Of a stretch of DNA of 64,000 nucleotides, positions 42,061 to 50,124 are shown piece after piece. Location: NCBI GenBank assembly GCA_023415205.1, contig JAEZLR010000006.1:1-64000 (forward strand). The letters are read 5' to 3'. Each line of letters starts with the position of its first letter. Position 1 is the stretch's first letter. The position numbers and the translations under genes are program-made. The notes beneath the pieces are model-generated. The model saw only the letters and a list, made by a program, of their open reading frames with translations. It ran no database searches and was not told the origin of the DNA. This DNA is from Bacillota bacterium. Its GTDB lineage: Bacteria > Bacillota > Clostridia > DSM-8532.

Positions 42061-42918
42061 ATGAACCAGAACTACGGAACCCTTTATCTTGTGGCCACAC
42101 CCATAGGCAATCTGGAAGATATGACCTTAAGAGGCGTCAGAATCCTCTCCGAGGTCGACCTGATTGCCGCAGAAGACACCCGTCATTCTCTCAAGCTGCT
42201 CAACCATTTTGATATAAAAAAGCCGCTGGTGAGCTATCATGACAATAATCGAATTTCAAGGGCAAGGGAGCTTATTGAACGCTTGAGAGAAGGAAAGAAC
42301 CTTGCCTTGGTCAGCGACGCAGGAACCCCCGCCATTTCTGATCCCGGTGAAGAATTGGTGGCCATGGCCATAGAAGAGGGAATTAAGGTTACGGCCATCC
42401 CCGGTTGCTCTGCCTCCATCACTGCCCTGATTATGTCAGGGCTTCCCACCGGACGGTTTGCCTTTGAGGGCTTCCTCCCTCAAAAGCATTCGGAGCGTGT
42501 GAAGTTTCTGGAAACCCTTCAGTTTGAGGACCGTACCCTGATCTTTTATGAGGGGCCCCATCGGGTGAAGGAAATGCTTGCTGACACCCTGAAGGTTTTA
42601 GGAGATCGGCGCTGCGCAGCCTTACGGGAACTGACGAAGCTCCATGAGGAAGGGGTGAGGGGAACTGTGAGTCAGGTGATCAGCCATTTTGATCAAAACG
42701 ATCCCCGGGGCGAGTTTGTGATAGTTCTGGAAGGCTCACAAAAAAAGGCTTCGGAGAACCAAAAGCCCGATTATTCCGGCCTACCTATCGATCAGCATAT
42801 GGAAATTTACCTAAAGCAGGGCTATGAACGCATGGAGGCCATGAAGCTGACAGCCCGTGATAGAAATCTCTCCAAGCGGGAGGTTTATGCCCTGCTTAAT
42901 CGTTCGGACTCGAAATAA
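42061..42918 (+). CDS. rsmI: 16S rRNA C1402 2'-O-methyltransferase
   Basis: 285 aa. The TP_methylase fold has LYLVATPIGNLEDMTLR at the N-terminus, SDAGTPAISDPG for SAM binding and FYEGPHRVKEML. It methylates the ribosomal decoding centre. ATG 42061 follows AGGAGC. The 3' end overlaps the convergent USP gene by 23 bp. Confidence 0.94.
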   Translation: MNQNYGTLYLVATPIGNLEDMTLRGVRILSEVDLIAAEDTRHSLKLLNHFDIKKPLVSYHDNNRISRARELIERLREGKNLALVSDAGTPAISDPGEELVAMAIEEGIKVTAIPGCSASITALIMSGLPTGRFAFEGFLPQKHSERVKFLETLQFEDRTLIFYEGPHRVKEMLADTLKVLGDRRCAALRELTKLHEEGVRGTVSQVISHFDQNDPRGEFVIVLEGSQKKASENQKPDYSGLPIDQHMEIYLKQGYERMEAMKLTARDRNLSKREVYALLNRSDSK

Positions 42919-43327
42919 ATACCTTATCGGAACCCAAAGGGCTACAACTGTTGGACAGGATCATGATTTTTGTATCCGAATCCTGCAGCAAAGCGGATAA
43001 ACGAGCGTTAAAGGGGCTATGCCCATCAGGCCTTTCGCCTGCAATGATGAGTTCTATGCCATAATGCTGGGCATATTGGGCTATGGTTTCAGGGATTTTA
43101 TCGGAATGAAGGATAGTAAGCTCGGCACCATAGGATTTGGAGAGCGAAAAAAGATACTCCAAAGCCACTCCGTCTTTTGCATTATCAATAAAATTCCAGT
43201 TTTCGTTTGTGACGTGTATAACATAGAGGTTTCCACCATCCGCCAAAAGCTCTGCCGCAGTTCTAATAAGGCGTTCACAGGCCTTTTGCTGGGTGACACA
43301 AACCAGTATGGAAGAATATGTACTCAA
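42896..43327 (-). CDS. Universal stress protein-like (UspA) protein
   Basis: 143 aa. An alpha/beta Usp fold: an SSILVCVTQQKACERLI first strand-helix, an YVIHVTNENW strand and an ELIIAGERPDGHSPF stretch that resembles the G-2x-G-9x-G ATP loop only partly. It may bind nucleotide; its role is unknown. The ATG at 43336 abuts GGAG, so I prefer TTG 43327, 9 nt from that site. Confidence 0.72.
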   Translation of the reverse strand: MSTYSSILVCVTQQKACERLIRTAAELLADGGNLYVIHVTNENWNFIDNAKDGVALEYLFSLSKSYGAELTILHSDKIPETIAQYAQHYGIELIIAGERPDGHSPFNARLSALLQDSDTKIMILSNSCSPLGSDKVFISSPND

Positions 43328-43413
43328 TTTAACCATCTCCGAATGAGAAATAAAACTACCCTATTATTATAACAGATTATTTTTCAAAAGTCTGTATGGA
43401 TAAAACGCACTTT

Positions 43414-43443
43414 TTGACATTTGCCCCACAACGTGGGTATAAT
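43414..43443 (+). promoter_or_regulatory. Promoter of the HAD-ltaE pair
   Basis: TTGACA (43414-43419), 18 bp, TATAAT (43438-43443), 39 bp before the HAD start codon. Confidence 0.8.
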
Positions 43444-43482
43444 CAAAAGACGGTAGCAATCAGGTATTTAAGGAGATTTATT

Positions 43483-44124
43483 ATGGACTATAAGCACATC
43501 GTGTGGGACTGGAACGGGACACTTTTGAATGATGCGGAGGCCTGTGCCCATGCCGTGGCTGAAATGCTTGAGAAACGGGAAATGGGCACGCTTACCCTTG
43601 AGGAGTATCGGGACAGGATTGTTTTTCCTGTGATAAATCTGTATTATATTGCGGGCTTTGATATGGAAAAGGAAGATTTTAAGAGTATTTGCGATGAGTA
43701 TATTGAAAACTACCTTAAGTGTTTTCCCTCCCTCCGTATTCAGAACGATGCCCGTGACATTCTTCAGAAATTAAAGGATAAGGGCCTGAGCCAATATATT
43801 GTGTCTGCTTCAGGATTGGATATTCTGTTGAAGCAGGTAAGGCACTATGGGCTGGAAGAATTCTTTACCCACATTTTAGGACAGAAGGATAACCAGGGCG
43901 ATAGCAAGGTGCATCTGGCCCAGCAGCTTATCGCACTAACCCAATGCCGTCCCGAGGAAGTGTTATTTATCGGCGATACCCTCCATGATGACGAGGTTGC
44001 CAAGGAAGCAGGATTTGATTGCTGTCTGGTGGCCAATGGCCATTGCAGCAGCGAACGTCTTGTGAAAACAGGATCTCCTGTGTATGAAAACCTTACAGCC
44101 ATGTATGAAGCGCTTTTTAAGTAG
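43483..44124 (+). CDS. HAD family hydrolase, phosphoglycolate-phosphatase-like
   Basis: 213 aa. Motif I DWNGTLLNDAE, motif II serine in YIVSASG, motif III lysine in the QGDSKVHLAQQ region, and motif IV GDTLHDDEVA. A helical cap lies between motifs I and II. It removes phosphate from a small substrate; which one is unknown. ATG 43483 follows AAGGAG. ltaE starts 15 bp downstream and is probably co-transcribed. Confidence 0.88.
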   Translation: MDYKHIVWDWNGTLLNDAEACAHAVAEMLEKREMGTLTLEEYRDRIVFPVINLYYIAGFDMEKEDFKSICDEYIENYLKCFPSLRIQNDARDILQKLKDKGLSQYIVSASGLDILLKQVRHYGLEEFFTHILGQKDNQGDSKVHLAQQLIALTQCRPEEVLFIGDTLHDDEVAKEAGFDCCLVANGHCSSERLVKTGSPVYENLTAMYEALFK

Positions 44125-44139
44125 GAGGAAACTATCTAG

Positions 44140-45171
44140 ATGGAATTTATTGATTTAAGAAGTGACACCGTCACCTGGCCAACCCGGGAGATGCGTGAGA
44201 GTATGCTTGTAGCTCAAGTGGGAGATGATGTATATGGTGATGACCCCGCCACCAACCGTCTCCAGGAGTTGGCAGCTAAAATCCTCAACAAGGAAGCGGC
44301 CCTCTTTGTACCCACAGGAACCATGGGAAATCAACTGGCGGTTTTTACCCATATCCAGCGCGGGGATGAGGTAATTCTGCCAGAGGATAACCATATTGTA
44401 GCTCATGAGGGCGGCGCTGCAGCCATCATTGCTGGAGCCAGCTTAAGATGCCTGCCCTCTGATAAAGGGATAATGGATTTAACAAAGGTGGAGGAGACCA
44501 TCCGCACCGGAGAGGATATTCATGAGCCAAAAACCGGGCTCATCTGTACCGAAAATGCTCATTCCACAGGCGTGGTTCACCCCTTGTCCTATATGAAGGA
44601 GCTTTATGCCCTTGCTCAAAAGACTAACCTTCCCGTCCACCTGGATGGTGCAAGGCTTTTCAACGCAGCAGCCTATCTTAAGGTGGATGCCGCAGAAATT
44701 GCTCAATATGCTGACTCGGTCATGTTCTGCCTCTCCAAGGGCCTATGTGCGCCTGTGGGTTCCATGCTGGTAGGTTCCCGCTCCTTTATAGAAGCCGCCC
44801 GCAGAAAACGTAAACTATTGGGCGGCGGCATGCGACAGGTAGGCGTATTAGCCCAGGCAGGCATTCTGGCCCTTGAGAAGATGGCCGGTAGGCTTCATGA
44901 GGATCATGAGCAAGCCCTGTATCTGGCCCAAAGCCTCAACAGGCTGCCGGAGCTTGAGGTCTTTATGGAGGATGTCCATATCAATATGGTCTTTTTACGC
45001 ATAAAAAGGCCATTAGAGGGTCATGCCCTAGCCTCGGCCATGAAAAGAGAGGGAATTCTTATCAACCCACCCCAGGGGGGAATTCTACGCCTGGTCACCC
45101 ATTACTATGTGGGCAGAGAACAGGTAGACAAGGTGGTGGAAGTCCTGAAAAACTTCCTGAACCAGTCCTAA
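44140..45171 (+). CDS. ltaE: Low-specificity threonine aldolase
   Basis: 343 aa fold-type I PLP enzyme that splits threonine to glycine and acetaldehyde. The N-terminus IDLRSDTVTWPT, the HLDGARLFNAA segment (PLP-binding Asp) and the Schiff-base lysine in FCLSKGLCAPVGS are present. ATG 44140 follows AGGAGG. Confidence 0.93.
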   Translation: MEFIDLRSDTVTWPTREMRESMLVAQVGDDVYGDDPATNRLQELAAKILNKEAALFVPTGTMGNQLAVFTHIQRGDEVILPEDNHIVAHEGGAAAIIAGASLRCLPSDKGIMDLTKVEETIRTGEDIHEPKTGLICTENAHSTGVVHPLSYMKELYALAQKTNLPVHLDGARLFNAAAYLKVDAAEIAQYADSVMFCLSKGLCAPVGSMLVGSRSFIEAARRKRKLLGGGMRQVGVLAQAGILALEKMAGRLHEDHEQALYLAQSLNRLPELEVFMEDVHINMVFLRIKRPLEGHALASAMKREGILINPPQGGILRLVTHYYVGREQVDKVVEVLKNFLNQS

Positions 45172-45292
45172 GCGGCCCCATTCTCTGTTCAAAAATATAA
45201 AAAGTATGTATAGCGCCTCCTTTACTGTTGTTCTTTAACATAAAGGCAGTATTCCATACAAAAAGGGTAGACTATGTTTGGAAATTTCATGC

Positions 45293-45347
45293 AAACATAT
45301 GTTCTTTTTGAATGGGGTATGCTATAATTTAAAAGAACATGTGTTTC
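45293..45347 (+). promoter_or_regulatory. Candidate promoter bracketed by two LexA-like boxes
   Basis: AAAC-ATAT-GTTC (45293-45304) and GAAC-ATGT-GTTT-C (45335-45347) flank a TATAAT -10 box (45323-45328). The second fits the Gram-positive SOS pattern GAACRNRYGTTYC in full; the first differs at one core base. The -35 is weak. Confidence 0.6.
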
Positions 45348-45358
45348 CGGAGGCGTTT

Positions 45359-46600
45359 ATGCAATTGCTCGAAAAGCTCCAAATTCTGGCTGATTCGGCT
45401 AAATATGATGTTTCCTGTTCTTCCAGCGGAAGTAACCGCAGCAGTAAAAAAGGGCAGGTGGGAAATGCCGCCCCCGCCGGCATCTGTCACAGTTGGTCGG
45501 ACGATGGCCGGTGCATCTCGCTTTTAAAGGTCCTTTTCACTAATTGCTGCATCTATGACTGTAAGTACTGTGCCAATCGTGCCACCAATGACAACCGACG
45601 GGCATCCTTTACGCCTGACGAGCTATGCCAGCTCACCATTGAATTTTATCGAAGGAACTATATTGAAGGCCTTTTTCTGAGCTCTGCCGTGGTGAAAAGC
45701 CCGGATTACACCATGGAGCTTATTATTACGGCCCTCAGAAAGCTTCGTCATGAGCATCACTTCAACGGATATATCCATGTGAAGTCCATCCCGGGAGCAG
45801 ATTTGAGACTGATTCATGAGGCCGGCCTCCTGGCAGACCGTATGAGTATCAATATCGAGCTTCCTTCCGTTCAGGGCCTTAAGCTCTTGGCACCCCAAAA
45901 GGAGCACTCAGACATTTTAAAGCCCATGTCCTATGTAAAGGAACAGATACTGGGAGGAAAAGAGCTGACCATTTATCGAAAGAAACAGCTATTTGTACCG
46001 GCTGGACAAACCACCCAGCTCATTGTCGGGGCTACCCAAGATAGTGACCGAACCATTCTTAACCTGACTCAGGAGCTTTATAAGCGCTATAACCTCAAAC
46101 GGGTGTATTATTCTGCCTATGTCCCTGTCAATGACCATAAGGATCTTCCTGCCATCACTACCACTCCGCCTCTCCTGCGGGAGCATCGTATTTACCAGGC
46201 CGACTGGCTCCTGAGATTCTATGGGTTTGAGGCCCACGAGCTTCTAAGCGAAAGCCATACCAGCTTTGATACCCGGGTGGACCCTAAATGTGATTGGGCC
46301 CTGAATCATCTGGAGCAGTTCCCTGTTGAAATAAACCGTGCACCGCTGGAAATGCTCATGAGGGTTCCCGGTATAGGATATAAAATGGCTGAGAGAATAG
46401 TAAGGGCAAGGCGGGTGGCCCCCCTTTCCTATGAAGACCTTAAACGGATGAGGGTGGTGCTCAAGCGTGCCAGGTACTTTATAACCTGTAAGGGAGCTTA
46501 TAATGGAGGGGTGGATTTAGATTCCACCGATCTTTACCCTATTTTGGCCGAAGAAACCGATTCAAAGAATCTTTATGGTCAGATTTCTATGTTTGGGTAA
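45359..46600 (+). CDS. UDG-linked radical SAM DNA-metabolism protein (TIGR03916-like)
   Basis: 413 aa. Radical SAM cluster motif CCIYDCKYCANR near residue 65, a central barrel, and a C-terminal helix-hairpin-helix (LMRVPGIGYKMAERIVRAR) that suggests DNA binding. The family is found with a DUF4130 protein, often fused to uracil-DNA glycosylase, and is presumed to act in DNA repair; its reaction is unknown. ATG 45359 follows CCGGAGG. Two LexA-like boxes flank its promoter, supporting a damage-linked role. Confidence 0.88.
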   Translation: MQLLEKLQILADSAKYDVSCSSSGSNRSSKKGQVGNAAPAGICHSWSDDGRCISLLKVLFTNCCIYDCKYCANRATNDNRRASFTPDELCQLTIEFYRRNYIEGLFLSSAVVKSPDYTMELIITALRKLRHEHHFNGYIHVKSIPGADLRLIHEAGLLADRMSINIELPSVQGLKLLAPQKEHSDILKPMSYVKEQILGGKELTIYRKKQLFVPAGQTTQLIVGATQDSDRTILNLTQELYKRYNLKRVYYSAYVPVNDHKDLPAITTTPPLLREHRIYQADWLLRFYGFEAHELLSESHTSFDTRVDPKCDWALNHLEQFPVEINRAPLEMLMRVPGIGYKMAERIVRARRVAPLSYEDLKRMRVVLKRARYFITCKGAYNGGVDLDSTDLYPILAEETDSKNLYGQISMFG

Positions 46601-46633
46601 GGCATTTTGTATTTTTTAGAACGAGGTTTGATA

Positions 46634-47371
46634 ATGATTTATGTCACCGATGGTAGCTTTGAAGGCTTGCTGACGGCAGTATTTGATGCCTATGCACATA
46701 AGGAGGAACCGGAGGCTATTGTGTCCATGGACCACTGCCAGCTTAGCCTCTTTTCCGGCATCAGGGAGATAGAAACCCGGCAGGACAAGTCGGACAGGGT
46801 TTATGGTGCAATTGTGGAGAAAATGTCCCAGGAAGCCATGGAAGAGATATATAGGGCCTACCTTTACGAAGATCCGGATGTGGGCCTGGCCATATACCGC
46901 TATATAAAAATCGGATTAAGAATAGGCCGCCGTATTCTATCCTACTTGCAAAACCAGGAGGTATTGCGCGTCCATGACATGAGCTACAGAGTGATGGGAG
47001 AGACCCACTTCTTTCTGGGGATATTGAGGTTTAAAAAACTTAAGAATGGCATTTATTATGCCAAAATTGAGCCGGATAACAACATTATTATGCTGTTGAC
47101 CAATCATTTTGTGGATCGGCTCAATGACCAGCCCTGGATTATACACGATGCAAAGCGGAATCTTTATGCCCTCTATAACACCCAACAGGTGGTTTTCTCC
47201 AATGAATGCCTGCCCATAACCGATAATGAGCTGGATGAGGAATTTGAGCTTTTATGGAAAAAGTATTTTAAGGCTATTGCCATCGAAAGCAGGATTAATC
47301 CGAAGCTTCAAAAATCCTTCATTCCCCGGAGATATTGGAAGAATCTACCTGAATTGGACAGAATGAAGTGA
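46634..47371 (+). CDS. DUF4130 (TIGR03915) putative DNA-metabolism protein
   Basis: 245 aa. It begins with the typical IYVTDGSFEGLLTAVFDAY and includes MSYRVMGETHFFLGILRFK and a late PRRYWKNLPE. It is the constant partner of the preceding radical SAM protein. In some bacteria it is fused to a C-terminal uracil-DNA glycosylase domain; here it ends without one. ATG 46634 follows ACGAGG. It lies 33 bp after its partner. Confidence 0.86.
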   Translation: MIYVTDGSFEGLLTAVFDAYAHKEEPEAIVSMDHCQLSLFSGIREIETRQDKSDRVYGAIVEKMSQEAMEEIYRAYLYEDPDVGLAIYRYIKIGLRIGRRILSYLQNQEVLRVHDMSYRVMGETHFFLGILRFKKLKNGIYYAKIEPDNNIIMLLTNHFVDRLNDQPWIIHDAKRNLYALYNTQQVVFSNECLPITDNELDEEFELLWKKYFKAIAIESRINPKLQKSFIPRRYWKNLPELDRMK

Positions 47372-47461
47372 CTTTCAGGGAATGCTGATGTGATCTATAC
47401 TTTAGAAAGATGAACATTTTTATACCATGTAAAAAACGTTTCTATTGACAGTTAGTTCATA

Positions 47462-47490
47462 TTGAGTGACTTTTAAGGCTGTGTTATAAT
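47462..47490 (+). promoter_or_regulatory. Promoter of the 6S RNA
   Basis: TTGAGT (47462-47467), 17 bp, TATAAT (47485-47490). Transcription would start near 47497. Confidence 0.65.
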
Positions 47491-47496
47491 GAACAT

Positions 47497-47738
47497 AAAG
47501 AGATCGTTCCTGGAATGTTCGAGATGCCCGTAATTTGAACCTGCTATATTTGACACGGGAGTTCGATTATTTGGCCATGGAACACAGGCCACAAGCTAAT
47601 TCCGACACAAGGCTCAAGCCTTGTGCAACGGCGGTGGAAGTGTGAAATGTCCAATAGGGCACCCACCTGGTACATGCCAGGTGTCAAGAATGGGTAAACG
47701 GCATTTTGGGGTAGGGCTGTTCGTAAGAACAGCCCTTT
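47497..47738 (+). ncRNA. ssrS: 6S RNA (SsrS), clostridial type
   Basis: About 240 nt with no plausible ORF. It resembles clostridial 6S RNAs from memory: GTAATTTGAACCTGC, GGGAGTTCGATTAT, GAACACAGGCCACAAGCTAA and GAAGTGTGAAATGTCC occur in the expected order. A terminal stem (ATGCC/GGCAT) closes it, with internal hairpins ACAAGGCT/AGCCTTGT and CACCTGG/CCAGGTG. 6S RNA mimics an open promoter and binds the housekeeping RNA polymerase in slow growth. A covariance-model search was not possible here. Confidence 0.82.
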
Positions 47739-47740
47739 CT
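47713..47740. terminator. 6S RNA terminator, bidirectional
   Basis: AGGGCTGTTC-GTAA-GAACAGCCCT followed by TTCTTATT. The convergent hydrolase gene ends at 47743, so it probably serves both. Confidence 0.85.
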
Positions 47741-47742
47741 TA

Positions 47743-48729
47743 TTATTCTCCCAGCATGGCCAGTATTTCTCTAACCACAATATCGGGCTTGCTTAAATGA
47801 ATATGCTCACCGGCTTTTTCGACTTCCAGCAGTGTCGTTTTGGGTGAAATCTTAAGGATATCCCCAGAAAGCTCATGGTGAAGTCGGCCAAGCTGTCGTG
47901 CCGAATATTCAGGAACGCCGTTTCGAACCCATTCTCTTATAAGGGACTCATTGGAGGGATAGAGAACCATTAAGGGGATCGGAGGGAAATCACCCTCGAC
48001 CTCCATCTCCTTAAGGCTGCTTTCAAGCTGGGAGTACTCCAACTGCATGGTATCGTAGTTTTCGCTCCGCGCATAGTGCTCAATGATATCTCGTTTATAG
48101 CGCTTGTCCAGCTTATATCCCTTAAAAAGGGGAAAGAGTCTGTAAAAACCTCTTGTAGCCAGCTTCTTTTTCTTTAGCGCAGCTTCAAAGAGGTTGGGGC
48201 ATTCTTCAATTTCATTGATGGTATTAAGCCAATGCTTGTACTTAACAGGGAGGGGATCAATAAAAAGGGCACCCCTGACATTCTGTGGTCGCGTGATGGC
48301 ATAGAAGCGCGCATAAACGGATCCCGTACCGTGTGCCACCAGGAAAACAGGCTTTTTGATCTTTTCCGATTTAAGGATCACATCGAGTTCTTGGGCAATA
48401 TTGGCGGCATTCCGTGAATTCTCATCGGGAGTGCTCCACCCGTAACCTGCCCTCTCCCAAGTGATGGTGCGGAATTTTGAACCCACCTCATTCTGTATGG
48501 GCCACCATTCCGCTTGCGCGCTGCCTATGGCGTTGATAACCACCACCACAGGCTCGCCCTTCCCTTTAACGCGATAGTAAAGCTTCATTCCGTGGGCATC
48601 AACGAATTTCCCTTCTGGTGAGGGTTTGCTAAACCATTGAAGACCCCGCCGAATATTTAAAAAGATAAAGAGTAAAACCGTGGCATATAAAAGGGCTGTA
48701 AAACCCAACAGGTACAAAAGGAATCTCAT
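47743..48729 (-). CDS. Alpha/beta-hydrolase-fold protein lacking the nucleophile Ser
   Basis: 328 aa. An N-terminal membrane anchor (residues about 3-25) is followed by an alpha/beta-hydrolase fold with VVVVINAIGSAQAEWW, RAGYGWSTPDENSR and a late His in AGEHIHLSKPD. The nucleophile elbow, normally GHSxGG, reads AHGTGSVYAR, placing Gly where the catalytic Ser should be. It may therefore be a non-catalytic or altered member. ATG 48729 follows AAGGAGAG. Confidence 0.8.
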   Translation of the reverse strand: MRFLLYLLGFTALLYATVLLFIFLNIRRGLQWFSKPSPEGKFVDAHGMKLYYRVKGKGEPVVVVINAIGSAQAEWWPIQNEVGSKFRTITWERAGYGWSTPDENSRNAANIAQELDVILKSEKIKKPVFLVAHGTGSVYARFYAITRPQNVRGALFIDPLPVKYKHWLNTINEIEECPNLFEAALKKKKLATRGFYRLFPLFKGYKLDKRYKRDIIEHYARSENYDTMQLEYSQLESSLKEMEVEGDFPPIPLMVLYPSNESLIREWVRNGVPEYSARQLGRLHHELSGDILKISPKTTLLEVEKAGEHIHLSKPDIVVREILAMLGE

Positions 48730-48842
48730 GTGTGTCTCTCCTTAAAATCAGAATCTGGCATGAGAAACAAGGAACAAATGTCATAAGCAGATGAACTTGC
48801 TATTAACATGCTAGCATACTGATGAAAAGGCTTCAAGAATAA

Positions 48843-50012
48843 TCATGGTCTCAGCATTTCGCGAAGGGTGTTTTCTAAGAAAATAATTCGGCCCTCCAGT
48901 TCCTTAATGCGCTCAGTAAGCACATCTTTGCCTTCATCATTCTTTTCTGTCTTTTGCTGTGACAGATTTTTGACATCAAAAGGAAAACGCAGACCATTGC
49001 CGAATAACATGGGAGTGAGGTCGCATTTAAATAGGCGATCCTCCTTGTGATTGGATTGAAATTTACATTTTAGCGGAATGTCCCTGCCCACCAGGTCCAT
49101 CCGGGTTTCTTCTGCAATGCCGGAGCAGTCAGCCTTCACCCTTGCCAGACTAAAAGCGGCCTTCAAGGAACGCACCACATAGGGTTGGTTATTCACCAGT
49201 ATCAGGCTGTCTGTTCCTTGTCCCGAGGCCTGGGTGTAGACTTCAAGTCCTTTTGAGAATTTATTCAGAATAGGGTCAAACTTAAAGAGCACACAGTTAT
49301 CCTGGCCATCATCCGGGGAAGCCAGGATATAGAGGGGGCCGTCATTAGTAATCACCGATTGCAATCTGAGGGAGGCATTGTAGGGAAAGGGCGTGGTCAC
49401 AGGCTTAGAGGCCTTGCCGTCACAAATTCTCCGATACACCAAAAGGCTGACATTCTGGACATCGGTGACAAAAAACAAATGTATGGCCGATCCATCCGAG
49501 CAAGCGGCATAGTTTTTCCCATCCCTGATAATGACCCCTTCCACCTCGGGCATGGAATAGCCCGAATGGTCAATGCGCTGATAGGTCAAAAGCTGCTTGC
49601 GATTATGGGTTACGGTATAGAAAACATGGCAAAGGCCATCGGCCTCAATAAGGCAGACATTATAGGGAGAGGTTCCGCTAATGCGGCTCTCCAACAGCAC
49701 CAGGGGTTCCTTTTTTTCTTCGCAGGCTGTTAGGTAGAGCAGGCGGCCAGAATAATCCACAAAGCAGGTATTGACATTATCCCCCGAATCCAATAAGGCG
49801 GAATAATCCGCTGTAGCATTATCAGACAATAAAAACGGAGGTCCCCATTTGTTCTCATCGTCCAGCATGCTCATAAATAGTCCGTTTTTATACCAAATAC
49901 AGGTGGTAATGCCCATACTGTTTTTTAGAATATGCCGGATATTTTCGTTGGAAGGCACATCACACAGCCCCTTTATATATTGATTTAAGGTTATATTTTT
50001 ATTGCTTGCCAC
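48843..50012 (-). CDS. Hypothetical propeller-like protein with C-terminal coiled coil
   Basis: 389 aa of unknown function. Repeated short beta segments with YSALLDSG, VCLIEADGLCHVFY, AIHLFFVTD and PLYILASPDD spacing suggest a beta-propeller. The last about 35 residues (ERIKELEGRIIFLENTLREML) form a coiled coil. There is no signal peptide or membrane segment. It starts at GTG 50012, with a poor ribosome site. It is divergent from a Cys-rich coat-like gene, so a sporulation role is possible but unproven. Confidence 0.7.
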   Translation of the reverse strand: MASNKNITLNQYIKGLCDVPSNENIRHILKNSMGITTCIWYKNGLFMSMLDDENKWGPPFLLSDNATADYSALLDSGDNVNTCFVDYSGRLLYLTACEEKKEPLVLLESRISGTSPYNVCLIEADGLCHVFYTVTHNRKQLLTYQRIDHSGYSMPEVEGVIIRDGKNYAACSDGSAIHLFFVTDVQNVSLLVYRRICDGKASKPVTTPFPYNASLRLQSVITNDGPLYILASPDDGQDNCVLFKFDPILNKFSKGLEVYTQASGQGTDSLILVNNQPYVVRSLKAAFSLARVKADCSGIAEETRMDLVGRDIPLKCKFQSNHKEDRLFKCDLTPMLFGNGLRFPFDVKNLSQQKTEKNDEGKDVLTERIKELEGRIIFLENTLREMLRP

Positions 50013-50052
50013 TACTATGCTTATTTATGTCCCCGAATGAATATGACGGTCT

Positions 50053-50082
50053 GTCACCAATTCAGTCAAAAGGCATATTATG
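50053..50082 (+). promoter_or_regulatory. Possible sigma-K-like promoter
   Basis: An AC dinucleotide followed by 16 bp and CATATTATG resembles the sigma-K pattern (AC-N16/17-CATANNNTA) ahead of the Cys-rich gene. It is short and degenerate, so only suggestive. Confidence 0.3.
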
Positions 50083-50124
50083 ACAATGTGAAGGCAATTA
50101 TTCTGAAATGGAGGACCGTTAAAA

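Noticed and set aside
47491..47526. GAAC...GTTC pairs near the 6S RNA start as an SOS box
   Set aside because: The half sites are 11 bp apart; they are part of the RNA.
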